This document shows positions 23,817 to 36,404 of a stretch of DNA of 64,000 nucleotides, piece by piece. The stretch's first letter is position 1. Every line of letters begins with the position of its first letter. Under the pieces are notes generated by a model that was given only the letters and a program-made list of their open reading frames with translations, was not told where the DNA came from and did no database searches. Source of the stretch: Plazaster borealis (taxonomy: Eukaryota; Echinodermata; Asteroidea; Forcipulatida; Labidiasteridae); NCBI GenBank assembly GCA_021014325.1, contig CM037459.1, positions 18,006,501 through 18,070,500 of the forward strand, given 5' to 3'. The position numbers were made by a program, and so were the translations under genes.

Positions 23817-23866
23817 ATGCCACAAAACACCGCAATGGAAGTATGTCTTGCGGTGTTTTGTGGCAT
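23817..23866. other. Perfect 19-bp hairpin with 12-nt loop
   Basis: ATGCCACAAAACACCGCAA pairs exactly with TTGCGGTGTTTTGTGGCAT. It stands alone in AT-rich DNA and has no other copy in the window. Confidence 0.7.
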
Positions 23867-24110
23867 TGTGGACAGTGACCTTACCGGAAGACGTCTGTAA
23901 CGACCATCGCATGATTGGTAAGTAACAATATTTCAGATCATCATCAAATTCATTTCACAGACGGCTTGATGTAAAATGTTCGACCATGCACCGAGCCCTG
24001 AGAAACATTTCTGCTTGAGTTGCTTTCATATTTGTTTTCTTAATTTTTTTGTAAAAGAAGCAGTGACTGAAAATGAACTTTAAAAAATGGCATGTTGAAA
24101 GTGCCTTTAA

Positions 24111-24465
24111 AGGCATCGTACACGTTTGGTAATTACTCAAAATATATATTAGCATAAAAACTGACTTGGTAACGAGCAACAGAGAGCTGTTGATAGTATA
24201 AAACATTGTGAGAAACGACTCCCTCTGAAGTAACGTAGTTTTTGAGAAAGAGGTAATTTCTCACTAAAATAATAAAAACTTCTTGCAAGAAGTTTTTATT
24301 CCTATCTGAAAGTGTTTTTTAGAGTGTTTTTTCTTTCATCATTTTCTTGCAACTTCGATGACCAATTGAGCCCAAATGTTCACAGGCTTGTTATTTTATG
24401 CATATGTTGGGATACACCAAGTGAGAACACTGGTCTTTGACAATTACCAAACGTGTTCAGTGCCT
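24111..24465. mobile_element. TTAA-flanked foldback element, AGGCATCG family, copy 2
   Basis: Starts AGGCATCGTACACGTTTGG and ends CGTGTTCAGTGCCT, with TTAA on both sides. Interior nearly identical to the copies at 10763 and 40469. Confidence 0.85.
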
Positions 24466-25602
24466 TTAAAGCAACTGCTATCAATGAAAAATTGTCATAT
24501 TAAATAATTATATAATATGGCATCGTTATGTTTTGAAAAACGCAAACATTTGTGAAGACATTTTTACAGAATACAATAATACGCTTTGGAATGAGTGCCC
24601 GCTTACAGAAATCAAATATGCATATCTGCTTCATGCAAATCAAACTATACATTCTGATGATTGGGGGAGAACGTGGAAGTCCGCACCCCCTACACCCCAA
24701 CCCCTTTAAACCTTCTCCCTGCCTCAACCCAGATCCAAAGTGTGACCATGTTTTCACCTTTGAAAATGGTTCAACAGGAGAAGAAAATATACTCCTAAAC
24801 CGGTCAGTGGTCTCTTCGAAGCTTAGAGGAATACACCGAAGAAACTAACTGGGTAAATTGTTCACATTTTGGGGTGAACTTAAAATCGTGTAGTTCAAAT
24901 TGAGGTTCCACTTTGTGACTTGGATCGTATGGCTGGCTCGAACTAACGGCCTGGTTTCAAATTGAAACTACACAGTACACGCCACAAGACGTAAACACGG
25001 GAAGCGTGACGTCGTGCGTTTCGGATTCCAGTCATGTAATTAGGGATTGGGAATCCGCAGTTCTTGAGTCACTTGGTTTGGGGATCAATCATCAAGTCAC
25101 GTGACAAGACATTTGCCATCGATCACCTTCACTTTTTGTTCGGTTTGCATTATCCACGTCTGGTTGTGCCGATCTACAACAAATCTACAACAAAGCGTGT
25201 AGAGAGGGCGCTCTTTACATCGTGCAATTCACGCCACCAGGACATCCGTTGTTAAATGGAATGGATACAGGAATGATTCAATTTACTCCACAGACGCTAA
25301 AACACTTTCAAACGGCCGGTGCAGCAACTAAATAAATTGTGAGCCAGTTCATCCAATAGATGGGCCTATATACCGAGTGCATCATAGTGAAGCTTTTTTG
25401 GACGGTTAGGGCAAAGCAATGCATCGCTGCATATAAGTCCCCCTAACGGAGATTGCAAGATGCTTTGGTGGACAGTTGGCTTAGCACAATTTGTAATCGT
25501 ATGAGGGCGCTATTGCATTTGAATAGTATTCACATTGAGTCCACATTGAGTCCTCAGTGAGTCCTCAGCACAACGGTAAACTTAAGTCCACATTGGCACT
25601 CT

Positions 25603-26123
25603 TCAATACATATGTTCAATATTGTATCCAGGATTAACAATTCCAATTGTGGGCGACACCACATAAATGTTTTCAACTTTAGGGGGGATGGCGTCTTCAG
25701 CGACGGGTGCGAGTGCATGTTTGGACTCAGATATCGACCCCGGCAAATCCACCGTGCTTGTCCATTTTCCATTTACAGACGCTGTATTGCTAACGTTCTC
25801 CATGGAGAGCCCCCTCTCGTTGTAAGGAGGGCTCCACGAGCGCTTTTTGAAATAGGCCAACATCCACAAGATGGTGACGAGAATGGCGATACCAACGATA
25901 GCTGCCACAGCAATGATAACAATCATTACCGGTTCGTCCATTCCGTTCCTTTGGCGATCAGATTTCACTGGTAGTCTGAGCAGAGTGGTGGAAGTGTCAT
26001 ATTTCACTGTTGTCTCAACAGAGGGCGGCATTTTATCTGTGGTTGTCTTTTGGAATTCGGTGGGTTGTGTAGTAATTGATAACAGAGTTGTTAAGATGAT
26101 GGAAAGTTGAGTTGTTGGTAATG
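25603..26123 (-). CDS. MAM-EGF transmembrane protein, exon 6 (stalk, TM helix, cytoplasmic tail)
   Basis: Last coding exon, 521 nt from a TATACAG acceptor to a TGA at 25605-25603, about residues 221-393. First comes a Thr/Ser-rich stalk of ~60 residues (for example LSIITLL-type Thr runs and KTTTDK), probably O-glycosylated. A single hydrophobic helix follows at about residues 286-308 (IVIIAVAAIVGIAILVTILW), then basic stop-transfer residues (YFKKRSW). The ~80-residue tail is Ser/Asn/Pro rich and ends VNPGYNIEHMY, with an NPxY motif at about 384-387. The layout predicts a type I plasma-membrane receptor or adhesion protein. I see no protease, kinase or phosphatase domain. Confidence 0.85.
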
Positions 26124-26397
26124 CTGTATAACAGAATAAAAGAAATTGAACAAATTAACAAAACAAGAAATAAAAGAATGGAAAGCAGATACAGACAAGA
26201 GTACAAGGCACATGAAGGCAAACGTTGTGTCAACAGTTTTAATTTAATCATGGCCTCCAACTGCACATTTCATTAAGTTCCACAGTAGTGTGTTTTGACA
26301 ACAAAGTTTTTTTCTTTTTCAGAACTCACAACACCTGGTCAATCTTTGTCCAATAACTTATCGTGACCCTCTTAACAAACTGAACAATATTACCAAC

Positions 26398-26535
26398 CTG
26401 TTGTTCTTGGTGGTGCGTTCGTGTCAATCTGACACAGTTCACCTTTGAACCCGGAATTGCAGACACAAGTGAACGAATTATTTCCATCAATGCAAAAGCC
26501 TCCATTTTGGCAGGGCATAGTGGCACAATCATCAA
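26398..26535 (-). CDS. MAM-EGF transmembrane protein, exon 5 (EGF domain)
   Basis: 138-nt exon encoding one complete EGF-like domain, phase 1 at both ends, so it is a symmetric shuffling-type module. It begins VDDCATMPCQNGGFC and the six cysteines have spacing 4-5-8-1-8, the canonical EGF pattern, ending NSGFKGELC. The acidic residues before the first cysteine are reminiscent of calcium-binding EGF domains, but the full calcium signature is not clear. The acceptor is CACAG. The donor is CAG/GTTGGT; the nearby GGTTG/GTAATA would put the transmembrane exon out of frame, so GTTGGT is preferred. Confidence 0.9.
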
Positions 26536-26804
26536 CTGTGGTGAAAACGAAACAATGAGGTGGTCACAAAAATAAATCAACAAATTCAAACAAGTCTTAA
26601 AAGAAGGTGAAACTGCACCAAACGTACAGCAACCAAGGGTGATATAAAAGATGGCAGAAAGCCGATGTATTTTCATAGGTCTATGATCCCTCCTAGTGGA
26701 CTTCAAGGGGCATGTTCAATGAGGGTTTTGCATGCGAAGGTAGCGGTTTGTAACCGCCCCTTTTTGCTATTCAATGAGCAGTCGAAAAAAAGTAATCTTC
26801 CGCA

Positions 26805-26905
26805 CACTGCAAAAAATACGGTGTTAAAATTGACACCATCGGTGTTGTCACATATTAAAGATACCAAATAACACTAATTTCTGCCAAAACAATTACATTG
26901 GTTAT
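26805..26905. mobile_element. Half copy of the CACTGCAA palindromic element
   Basis: Left arm only: CACTGCAAAAAATACGGTG, AAAATTGACACCATCGGTG, then ATTAAAGATACC and AACACTAATTTCTGCC. Confidence 0.65.
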
Positions 26906-27317
26906 ACACACTCTACTTGATGTGTGTGGGTGGAGCTTGGATAGACTGAAGCCCTTGTGTTTGTGTGCAAAAGACAGCCCATTGTACGGTGCTTCATAGG
27001 TTGTGACTTGCAGCATGGGGACCAACCATGCTAAATCATGTTTTTATTTAAGAACAATTCTTGGAAAGTCAACAACAACTGTTTTAAATTTTGAAAACCG
27101 GTCACATCTCCCTGAATATTTGGCGGGTCTGGACAAGTGTGACCCTGTTGGAAAGCTCCACTCAAGGGCTCTCTAGCAATGTATAGTTTGAGAATGTGGG
27201 GTGAAGCGATGATGCCTGATCAGGGTTAGCCCCTTGTTCAGTGACTAGCCAGCAGGACCAGTCAGCTTTTCATTTCACTGGTCAGTCAGCTTTTTCACTA
27301 GTTCAGAATCCTATTAA

Positions 27318-27676
27318 AGGAAAAGTATACCTTTGGTTTTTGGAAGCGTTCGATTGTTTCAATCCTATATATAAATGTAGATATACAATTATATAAAACT
27401 GGTCGCATTTATAAGATATCGCTGAAAATCCGGAGCGGTTATTATGTCCACGCAGGGAGAATAATACGTAATTGGAATACATAATCTGAGAAACGTATCT
27501 AACAGTAACGTTTCTCAGATTCAAATTTTGGGGGATAAAAACTTTTTTCCATAACCACATTACTTTATACTATCAAAATGCTTTTTACTGTTGAAAGCTG
27601 CTGTACATCTAACCAAATATAGAGGTTTTTATTGCCATTACATTATAAGAGTGATTACCAAACGTATACCTTCCTT
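27318..27676. mobile_element. TTAA-flanked foldback element, AGGAAAAGTATACC subfamily
   Basis: In the intron between the EGF and last MAM exons. Termini AGGAAAAGTATACCTTTGG and ACCAAACGTATACCTTCCTT, with exact TTAA flanks. The interior differs from the AGGCAC family but shares GAGAAACGT and GCTGCTGTAC words. Confidence 0.8.
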
Positions 27677-27986
27677 TTAAATAGGGCTACTTTTCAACAC
27701 TGAAGATACAACCACTTGGAGATAATTTTGGCTGGTCCTCAGGTGTTTTAACTGGCATTTTGGCCAGCGGACCACTTTTTAGTGAGAACGCTTTTTATTA
27801 GTGAACTCCGCTTTCCGTGTTTAAGGTGTTTTGTCTGTGGCAGGCGAGAAACCAGTCTGGCTCAGAAACAGATAAACTCATTAACCAAATCATTTCAAAT
27901 TAGTTGTTATCGCTTCTTGGTCAGGAAAGATACATGTTATTGACCGCATAAAAACAATGAACACAATGAGGACACAATAGACTTAC

Positions 27987-28062
27987 CGCCAACGCGTAGG
28001 GTGATGTTGGTCAAGCCAACAAATGAAGTGGAATTATCGGGTAGAACAGCTTTTATAGATAT
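27987..28062 (-). CDS. MAM-EGF transmembrane protein, exon 4 (C-terminal MAM segment)
   Basis: 76-nt exon between a TTTTCCAG acceptor and a GTAAGT donor, phase 0 in and phase 1 out. It is open only in the frame supplied by exon 3. It encodes ISIKAVLPDNSTSFVGL then TNITLRVG, the last beta strands of the MAM domain, equivalent to the family's F-x-V-x-F-E-G-x-x-G ... I-A-x-D-D-I-x-L. The acidic D-D-I element is replaced by TNI, so the end of the domain is divergent. Two sequons (NST, NIT) suggest surface glycosylation. Confidence 0.8.
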
Positions 28063-28624
28063 CTGGAAAATATAACCAACATGTAGAGGAAGGTTGGGTC
28101 AAACTTTTACACGATATTCATTTATACATTACAAAATGGTGAGAAGGGTGTAATTATACAGGTTAAATTACGATTCGTGCAGAAAAGTCGTTGGCGAACA
28201 ACTTATTCACAACAACAGAATGAAATTTACAACTATTACAATTGGGGTTTTTTTCCGCACATTTTAATTATGACTTTAACGGACTATAGATTTTCCCAGT
28301 CATTTTCAGACAAAAATAAATTCAGTTTCATTACTACGCAATCAAATTTCTATTGATGAATTTAAATGGTTGACCAGCCTCTTGCTGTTGGCTTTTGCGA
28401 AAACTGGATAATGTTTGCGACATAATAAATTTGATTAATCTTGTTTGAACATTGGATGTTAAACTGGTGAAAGTGAATTACTCCTTTTGACTGCTGAATA
28501 ATGATGCAACGAGGCGTTCATTTTTTCAAATGAAAATGAATGAGCCCGGTGTTAAATTGAACGATTTTATGAAATTTGCCGGGAAAACCTATAAATAAAT
28601 GACAAAAATAAACATTAAATTTAC

Positions 28625-28878
28625 CTGAAAACTGTTACTTTTAGGAACGGGTAAATCAACCTCGATCCAACTTCCACCATTCTCGGTTCCATTACGGGAC
28701 CATAATGTTTCAACGTCGCCACCGTCCAGCCGTGCAACCACAGTCAGCGTGTTTGGCGCCTCCAAGCGGTAGAAGAATCCCAACATTGTCATTACATGAT
28801 TCTGCGTCATGCTGGTAAGCACAGCTACATGTTGGCCAGGGGGCGTGGTGTCTGGTACAAACACCTCGGCAAAGTGAG
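28625..28878 (-). CDS. MAM-EGF transmembrane protein, exon 3 (central MAM segment)
   Basis: Exon between an ACACAG acceptor and a CAG/GTAAAT donor, 254 nt, entered in phase 1 and left in phase 0, about residues 65-149. It carries the MAM core: the GFFYRLEAPNTLTV strand, then ETLWSRNG and GGSWIEVDLPVP. These correspond to the conserved L-x-F-x-Y-x-M and L-W-S-x-x-G ... W-x-x-x-x-V-x-L stretches of the family. One N-glycosylation sequon (NGT) is visible. There is no cysteine, although most MAM domains have a second cysteine pair starting just before the FFY strand. Confidence 0.88.
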
Positions 28879-28985
28879 CTGTGTTTAAAAGAAAATGAAT
28901 CAAATAGGGTGAAATACTTCTTTGATAATAACAAAGTCATAACAGAGCATAGTTTGAGATTGGGTTTGCTTGAGACTTGTCCTTG

Positions 28986-29211
28986 CACTGCAAAGATGGG
29001 GTGTTAAAATTGACACCATTGGTGTTGTCACATTTCCCGAAGAGAGAATCAACATTAACATCATAATGTTAAAATAACACCAATGTAGTCATTGATTTGT
29101 AAGAAAATCGTGTTATTTTAAAACCCTGTGGTTTAAATGTTGATTCTCTCTTCGGTATCTATATGTGACAACACCTATCGTGTCAATTTTAACACCCCAG
29201 TTCTTGCAGTG
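28986..29211. mobile_element. Palindromic element with CACTGCAA ends
   Basis: Begins CACTGCAAAGATGGGGTGTT and ends AACACCCCAGTTCTTGCAGTG; the arms contain AATTGACACCATTGGTGTTG and its complement. It lies 108 bp upstream of the central MAM exon in the gene's intron. Confidence 0.8.
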
Positions 29212-30329
29212 TGTGTATCCGAAATATAAAGAAAAAACTTCCTAGTCAAATGCTACAATTACTACCTTGTGATTTTGTTCTGAATTCTTAGTAAGTCTTC
29301 CCATGGTATTCCAGGTATCTTTTTATGAAACAATTTCAACAAAATGCATTGTAATGATGATGCTATGTGGTTTGGCGTGCTGCACTAAGACGGTCGGTGA
29401 CTATGAAAAAGGGCAACTTGATTTCATAGATCTACATTTAAACAGTGACCAAAAAATAAACGAACACTAGCCCACAACAAACTGGCACAATGTGGTGATA
29501 TCCCGCCATTCTGCAAAATGTCAATTTTCTGTTACAAGCATTTTGTTTTCGTTTTCAAACCATAGGCATATGTAGTTTCATAATGAGGAATTTTCTTAGT
29601 ATTTAGTTTATGGATTTCACCCATTGCGTGTGATGTAAGTAAGTAATCGTTAATCATGATTTAACGTATGTATGCCCCTACACACCAGCCCACTGTTTAT
29701 CTTTAAGTGCGGTTTATAACACCAATAAAGATATCGGCCTAACAGTCGATTTTCCGGAAAAGAAATAATCATAAAGTTACAAATACCCAATGTAAAGATA
29801 AGAACCGAAGAGCATGTGAACAAATAGGTTCGGTCATTATGGTGTCTACTGTGTATTGTTTAGAACTACACTTCAGAAAATTCTACTTCAAAACCGGTAT
29901 TAAGTGGCCATTGTCTTGCATTGAACAAAGACCAAAGTATGCATACAACTGGTTTCGTTTCTGACAACAATAAAGAAGTGTTTGTAATTCATGCATTAAA
30001 TATCAAGACATCCTTGTTCCCAAACCCTTCACTGGGAACATGAAACTATGCTGGAACAGCCTGGGTGAGGCTGAAGGTTTTTGGGAACATTCCAAAACTA
30101 TTGCGCCATTCACGTCTGCTTGTTTACATGTCATGGGACAGTGAAATAATTGTGATGATCGAGATAGCAAAATTCACGGCATACACGAACTCATTATACA
30201 CAATGTACACGTATGTGCTAATTTCTTGTCTGAAAAATGAGATCCAATTGCTCCTGGGCTACTGTGATGAACGCCAATGATTTCCTTTTGTTTTATTGAA
30301 CCAAATTCATGTCCGTTTTCTTGTCACCA

Positions 30330-30405
30330 GATGACTGCTCGGCAGGACTTGAACCTGCGACCTCGAGGTTTAATGGGCCTATGATGTAGTAAGCACGTGG
30401 TATGG
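30330..30405 (-). repeat. tRNA-like repeat fragment
   Basis: Minus strand ends GCAGGTTCAAGTCCTGCC, a perfect T-arm-like hairpin with a B box. The 5' half does not fold into a tRNA, so this is a SINE fragment or tRNA relic. Confidence 0.4.
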
Positions 30406-31934
30406 CGTGGGCGACTCTCCTATTGCACATACTGATTGATGGTAAAGTGGTTGACGTAAACAAAAATGTCTACCAGACCAACCTTTGCATTCCACATTCA
30501 ACAAAAAGCAGCAGGGGTAAAATTTGTTTTGGGACTTTTTAGATCTAGAAATAAAAGTACATCCAATGAATTCTAACCATTTACGTCGGGAAAAAAAGAG
30601 GAAAATAACACACACAACAACAACAACAACAGCAACAAAGCGTTTAGTATGCTCACATTTTCAAAACAGCGTGAGAGCTATATAGATCATAGTACCCAAA
30701 ATGTACTTTGATGCCAGTTCCAACTTTATATTAATTAGCCACTTTAGGTTAACCCTCCTACTCTTGGTCACATTTTCCAGCGAGTTGACCGACCATTTTT
30801 GAAATCACTCATCCATTGCATGGGTTTTCGATTCTGGCACACTACCCTCAGAACTTACTGTGTGCATGTGTGCACTGTGTAGGTGCACCCTAAACCACAG
30901 TGAATGATATTTAAAACATGTAGACCCACGTGTCTTTCTCGATTAACAGGTGGTAATGTTGTACGAATAATAATGTTGTACGAATATTTTGTCATGCAGA
31001 GATATCTGATGAATAATGGCATATACAAACTCCTTCATAGCAATTTTGATGTAGGCATATTACCAGCTTTGTTACCAGTACATGTATACAATTAACATCA
31101 TAATAGAAGCGAGCAGGTCTACATGCTGCGTGACTCACTGTTAATAACAGGGCTATCCCAACGTACGGAGCAGTAATGGGAAACGCCCTTCATTAAAAAG
31201 ACCATTGGAAATATCAGAGACGCGTGCTGGTTATCTTTGATTGAACACAACATTATAATTACATGGACTTTATAGCCGTCGGTTCGTTAGATAAGTCCAT
31301 ACGCTAGTTTGCACACTTACGAAATTAAATATGCAGCGAGATATTTACAGTCTAATGTACGAGTCAAAATTTCAAAGTTTGAAGTTTGACTAAACCTGCT
31401 TAAATTAATCATAGCATTTTTAATTAAATAAACTTGACAGGGATTAATTGAAAACTAGTTTAATAAGTAATAGGGGTTTTTGCAATAAAGGAATGTCATA
31501 TATTCCCTTACCTGGCAGAAAAATTAAACGTGCTTTACCAAAACAAATGAAATTTTTAATTTTTGATTGTTTCAACTTTTTCGGAACGTTTTGTGGCGAT
31601 TTAATTCGAATATCTTTGGCAAAACAAGGTACAACCAACACGAACAATTTATTTAAAGAGAATTAATCATTGTTTGTTGTTGTTTTAATATTTTATTAGT
31701 TGGATTCTAACTTCTGATTGCCAGATCACTGGACACGCAGGAACATCCATTTGAATCCGTTAAGATAACTTTATTTATCTAAATTTTTGTTTAACAATTT
31801 ATTATTAAGTAATAGACCACAAGGCAAACTGACTGGGTATTTTTTTAAAATAATATTGGGTTAATTTCTTTTGTTTTACCGAAACTTATTTTAACATTTT
31901 TAATTATCACTGTACTGAAAAATTCTCCACATAC

Positions 31935-32039
31935 CTGATTGAGGACCATTGGTCACTGATGTCTGAACCCAGTCGATGTCACCCTCGTTTCGCCAGTCAC
32001 AAAGATTACCCTTAAACTGGCAATCTTGTGCACCCACCC
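31935..32039 (-). CDS. MAM-EGF transmembrane protein, exon 2 (N-terminal MAM segment)
   Basis: Exon bounded by a CGCAG acceptor and a GTATGT donor, phase 1 at both ends, about residues 30-65. It encodes the classic start of a MAM domain: DCQFKGNLCDWRNEG then DIDW, then a GP near the end. This matches the family pattern Cys-x-Phe-Glu ... Cys-x-Trp-x-Asn ... Asp-x-x-Trp ... Gly-Pro. MAM domains are extracellular adhesion or dimerisation modules found in meprins, receptor tyrosine phosphatases, neuropilins and zonadhesin. The two cysteines here are the usual first disulfide pair. Confidence 0.85.
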
Positions 32040-34782
32040 CTGCGAAGGAAAGTAAAAACATACATGAACAAAATCACATCTATTAATTCCTGAAAATCAC
32101 ATCATAAATGGATAAATAAAATGAACCTGGTGGATTTGAGCTGATTAAGGGCACATTTTGAAGAACTTTTGGGGTTTTGTTTCTTCCTGATGAAAGTTCA
32201 TTGTCCCAAAAACAGAAACTATAAATGGCCAGCCAATGTTTTAGAGTTTTAGAATAAAAGAAAATGAAAATGTGTCTGTCTCACAAGCTTCGGCAGATTT
32301 CTTCTGCGGAAAGTTACCTTGTTATGGAAGCCATAGATACCAAGTCAGCCTAAGCACAACCTGTGTCTGTGGATATAGGTCGGGTAAAGAGTGACTTTCT
32401 ATTTTGAAATTACGGGAGAGCATTTTGTTCGTTTCAATTGATTGTTTTATCCATGAAGCTCTAAAATGATTCATGTTTTTTTAATAAAGTTTTGGAAGGA
32501 TTGCGTTTTCAATCTATTTGAGGAGCCGAACACTACGCCTCGATGCCTTTCAAGTTTCATAAACATGTATTTGGTTGTTATCATTAAAAATGATTAACGC
32601 TCCAACTGCACAATTCTAAGGGGTGTATGAGTTAAGTCCTGCATGCTATACCGATAACACTGCTTATTTTGTAATGCGCTGTGTCTGTGTTTGTGTCACA
32701 TTCAACCTTGCCCCCAGGTTAACGCAATGAATTCAATTCAGAACAAGGTTCAACAATCTCATTATTCATCAGTGGTGTGTTTACGTTTGTGATGTTTGCT
32801 TCCATGGGAAACCATGGAAACTGGTCGAGCTCCGACCGTACAGCACATTATAGATAATTGTGTTCATTTTTCTCAGTTATTTAATTGTTATCTCTAAGTC
32901 TGCACGTTGTGGTTTTTTCCAACCTGTCTGTCCGTGTGTTCTCTTATGTGTATGTGTCTGTCCGTCAACAAGCCATCTTACAGCAAGCCTTGGCTTCAAG
33001 ATATGCATCCATTACCTATTTTTGCCTCTAGTAAACTTTATCAATGATTTCCTTTTATTTAAGTCTATTAATCTCTTACTGTTTAAGACTTGTTATTCGG
33101 TATGAAAGTTAATGTGATTGTTAATTGAATTGGAAAGATTGAAAAAGGCCCCTAAGTTTGTTGTTTTTATGTTTTTTAGAAATATACACACCATGTGAGA
33201 AAACATTACCGAAGAAAGTTTGTGTTCATTAATATTTTCAGTAAAATTAGGCACAAAATAATTTAATTTTTTTGTTCACCGGATAATTGGATTTCCAGCA
33301 GTGTGATCCTCCGTTTAACCATGTCTTACGATAGAAATAGGATACAACTTATCACGAACTACACGGTATAAATTTGATACTCATCGCGATAGCATTGTAA
33401 GCAATATTTGCTTTATTTGCTATATGTTTTATGCGTCAATAATAAAGTCCACAAAAACAGAGACATTGGTATTTTTCTGTAGAAGAGCAACCATGCACGT
33501 AAATGGCTATTACATCGTTGGTTTTTAAGAGAGCTAATTAATTTGCATCCTCTAGTTTTTTGTAATAAAATATAGCATCCAATCAACCTTTGGACAATCA
33601 ATTCAAAAGTAATTTCAAATCATAACTATTAACCCATTGCAATGTGAAATAAGCATTTTGTAGTTTTGTCTTCAGAATGCTATTTTCTTTTTTTTTAGAC
33701 AGATTTCAGATGGAAATTGCATGGAGGATCGGTAAGCCTACTGGGTGAACTCAGAGCTTTTAGATTGGAACCAAATTGCCCCGATGTCCCTTTCCTTTAT
33801 CTTTAACGTCACTGCTAATTTCTAGACACAAGATGACTAGTTATAGAACGGGCATTTTTAGTCACGAATAAAAGAAACCCACAAGGTCAGGCATTCGGGG
33901 TAAACCAAACAGGTTGTTCCAATTAATTCCTTTGAACGGCGCCGGTACTGAAGAAAAAAAGAAGAAGAGAAAAAACACCCGGATATTTGTCATTAATTAC
34001 GAATGATTTACTGTTCAAATTTAACACGTGGACACACCGTACATTGCTGTACAGTTTGTAACAAGTGGTTTCTTAATTTAACGACACAGTTTGAGGGGGG
34101 AATGTTAGTTATGTCCTACATTCCACATACCCACGCCCCACCATGACTTGGAAGTTTCGAAGAACTTAAGGTGTCACTCACTATAAATCATTTCTGGAAG
34201 TTCTGTTTTTTCAATCATGAGGGATGTTAAGTTTTTTGTAACATGGAATTTTCGTTCCAAGGCTATTGTATCACTGGGGGGGAAAAAAACTGTTTTTTCT
34301 CAGAACCATCACTTCTCCCAAAAAGAGTTTTTTATACATGGTTGTACCTGCAAGTTTACTACTATATATTTTTTCTTGGGGGAAAACGTTTTGTAATAAA
34401 CTACGGGAAAATGTAAAAGTGGTATTTTTTAATTGTTATTGCTTTACTAATTGGCTAGTCAAGTGGAAACATTTCGAATACATTTTTCTCATACTATATG
34501 ACAGCATTTGATACAGCAGTGTTCCGAGTCGGTTTGGGCAATGTCGCCTCATTCTTACAGCGTTAACAAACCTTCATCATTTTCTGCCATTTTTTATGTT
34601 GCATTCGGCTGGAAAAGTAAAAGCGTCTGACCTCTATTTGTTACAATCTTGAACGTATTGTAAAACATGCCAGCAGAATTATGTGCTGATACGGAAAGTG
34701 TTCAGAGTTTGGTCCATAATTGCCTTATGAGTAAATTTAATTGTAGGCCTATTTTAACTGACAGTTCACGCTATTTGCAGAC

Positions 34783-35200
34783 CCTCTATACTAACTTCAC
34801 CACAAATTGACCAGTTAGAGGTTTGGAAACAAAATTAAAGCAGCACAAACTAGCGATCAAAGAAAATGTCGTCTAAAGTTGAACGTTTTATTAAAACACA
34901 ACTTTCCTTCAAACAGAGTGTTTTTTAAAAAGCAGCCGTGATGTGTTGTTTGCGAGACCCGTCTGCGTTACCATAGCAACGCCATTAGAATACGTTAAGA
35001 TGTATGAGCTACAAACGCCGTTCAAACTGTGTTGTAGTTGCAACGCATATTTAATTACCTTTCTATAAAATTGTCGTATACGGAACAATTTTAACATGCT
35101 TTATCTAAAAACGGTAGACCGTTTTTGAATTGTAGTTTGCAGTGAGTCTTCCATCTTGCAGTATTTTCATTATCTATTTTTACAAATAGGGAACAAAACT
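34783..35200. repeat. Intron-1 duplicated segment, contiguous copy
   Basis: Matches 35805-35995 (CAAAGCAGCACAAACTA.. CACAACTTTCCTTCAAACAG) and then 38645-38920 (ATATTTAATTACCTTTCTAT, AAAACGGTAGACCGTTTTTG, TTCCATCTTGCAGTATTTT). Confidence 0.75.
34967..34980. promoter_or_regulatory. Second X-box palindrome in intron 1
   Basis: Identical GTTACCATAGCAAC in the duplicated segment. The surrounding ~250 bp match the 38645-38920 copy with many differences, yet the 14-mer is unchanged. Confidence 0.45.
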
Positions 35201-36404
35201 ACAGAATAAGAAGATGTAATTTTAACTGACAGTACTTGCCCTGTGCAGTCGTTGATTGTGACGGGAATATGTAGATCAGATAGGATTCGTTAACTATTAT
35301 AGGAATTATCACGAACAGGTATTAAACATTTCTTCCTATACCCATACCATGCAGTGTCTTCACAGTTTTGACACACGCTCGTCAATGCTCGACGGACAAA
35401 TTCTTGCCACGAAAGGTACCCATTGCCTGTGATTTAGCCTATGTGTGCAACCACTGGCTCGACTTTGTTAATGTGACGTTTAGTGCTATTTCTCTTGTGC
35501 TTATTGCGTACTTTTCCAATGTGCTTATTTTAGGTGTTGATGTAGTTTTTACTGCTGTGCAATGGAGAGCAAATGTCATATGATCTCACATGATAATATA
35601 AATTGAACAATTCTTCCCGGCAGCTATCAAATGGTGCAATGAGCGATGATCACTCGTGCTGGCTGTGATCCCACATTACACCGGGACGTCATACAATGTG
35701 CGTAAATTAATAGCGGTGTGATTGTACTACAAAACTGAAATATCCTGACAGGTGTTTGGCATTCTAGCGACGAATATCATAAATTTAAAAGATGTTACAT
35801 GATTTACAGACCCTTTACTAACTTCAACACAACTTGATAAATTCGAGGTTCGGAAACAAAATGACTGCATCGCCCTAATGGTACGTTTCGCCAGCTACAC
35901 CAAAGCAGCACAAACTATAGCGATCACAGAAAATGGCGTCTTAAAGTTGCACGTTTTATTAAAACACAACTTTCCTTCAAACAGAGTGTTTTCAATAAGC
36001 TTTCTCGTTGTGGACACTTGATGCTTTGAACTTGATAAATATTAAGTTTTTGACTCTTTACTAAATTAAGAAACTAATAAAAGAGAAAAATTGTGTGTTT
36101 TAATTCGTGCTTGCTCTAGGCCTATAGTTCGTGAAACCCAAAAATAATGCAGTACAGTCAATATTGTTTCAACGAAGTAGCACGCTCCATTGTTTACAAC
36201 ACTACGGTAATATTATGTCTTTCAAGATTGTTTGAAGTTAACCATAAGTTCCTGAAATCATGAATAATCATTTAAAAACACAGGCTTGATGTGTTTGTAA
36301 TAGTCAGTTTTTTCATTTTGAATTAATGAACGTTAAAGCTCCCCCGTGGGAAGCGAGCACACTGACACCCTTTCGGGCTCTTTAAACATTTAATTATTAG
36401 GCGA

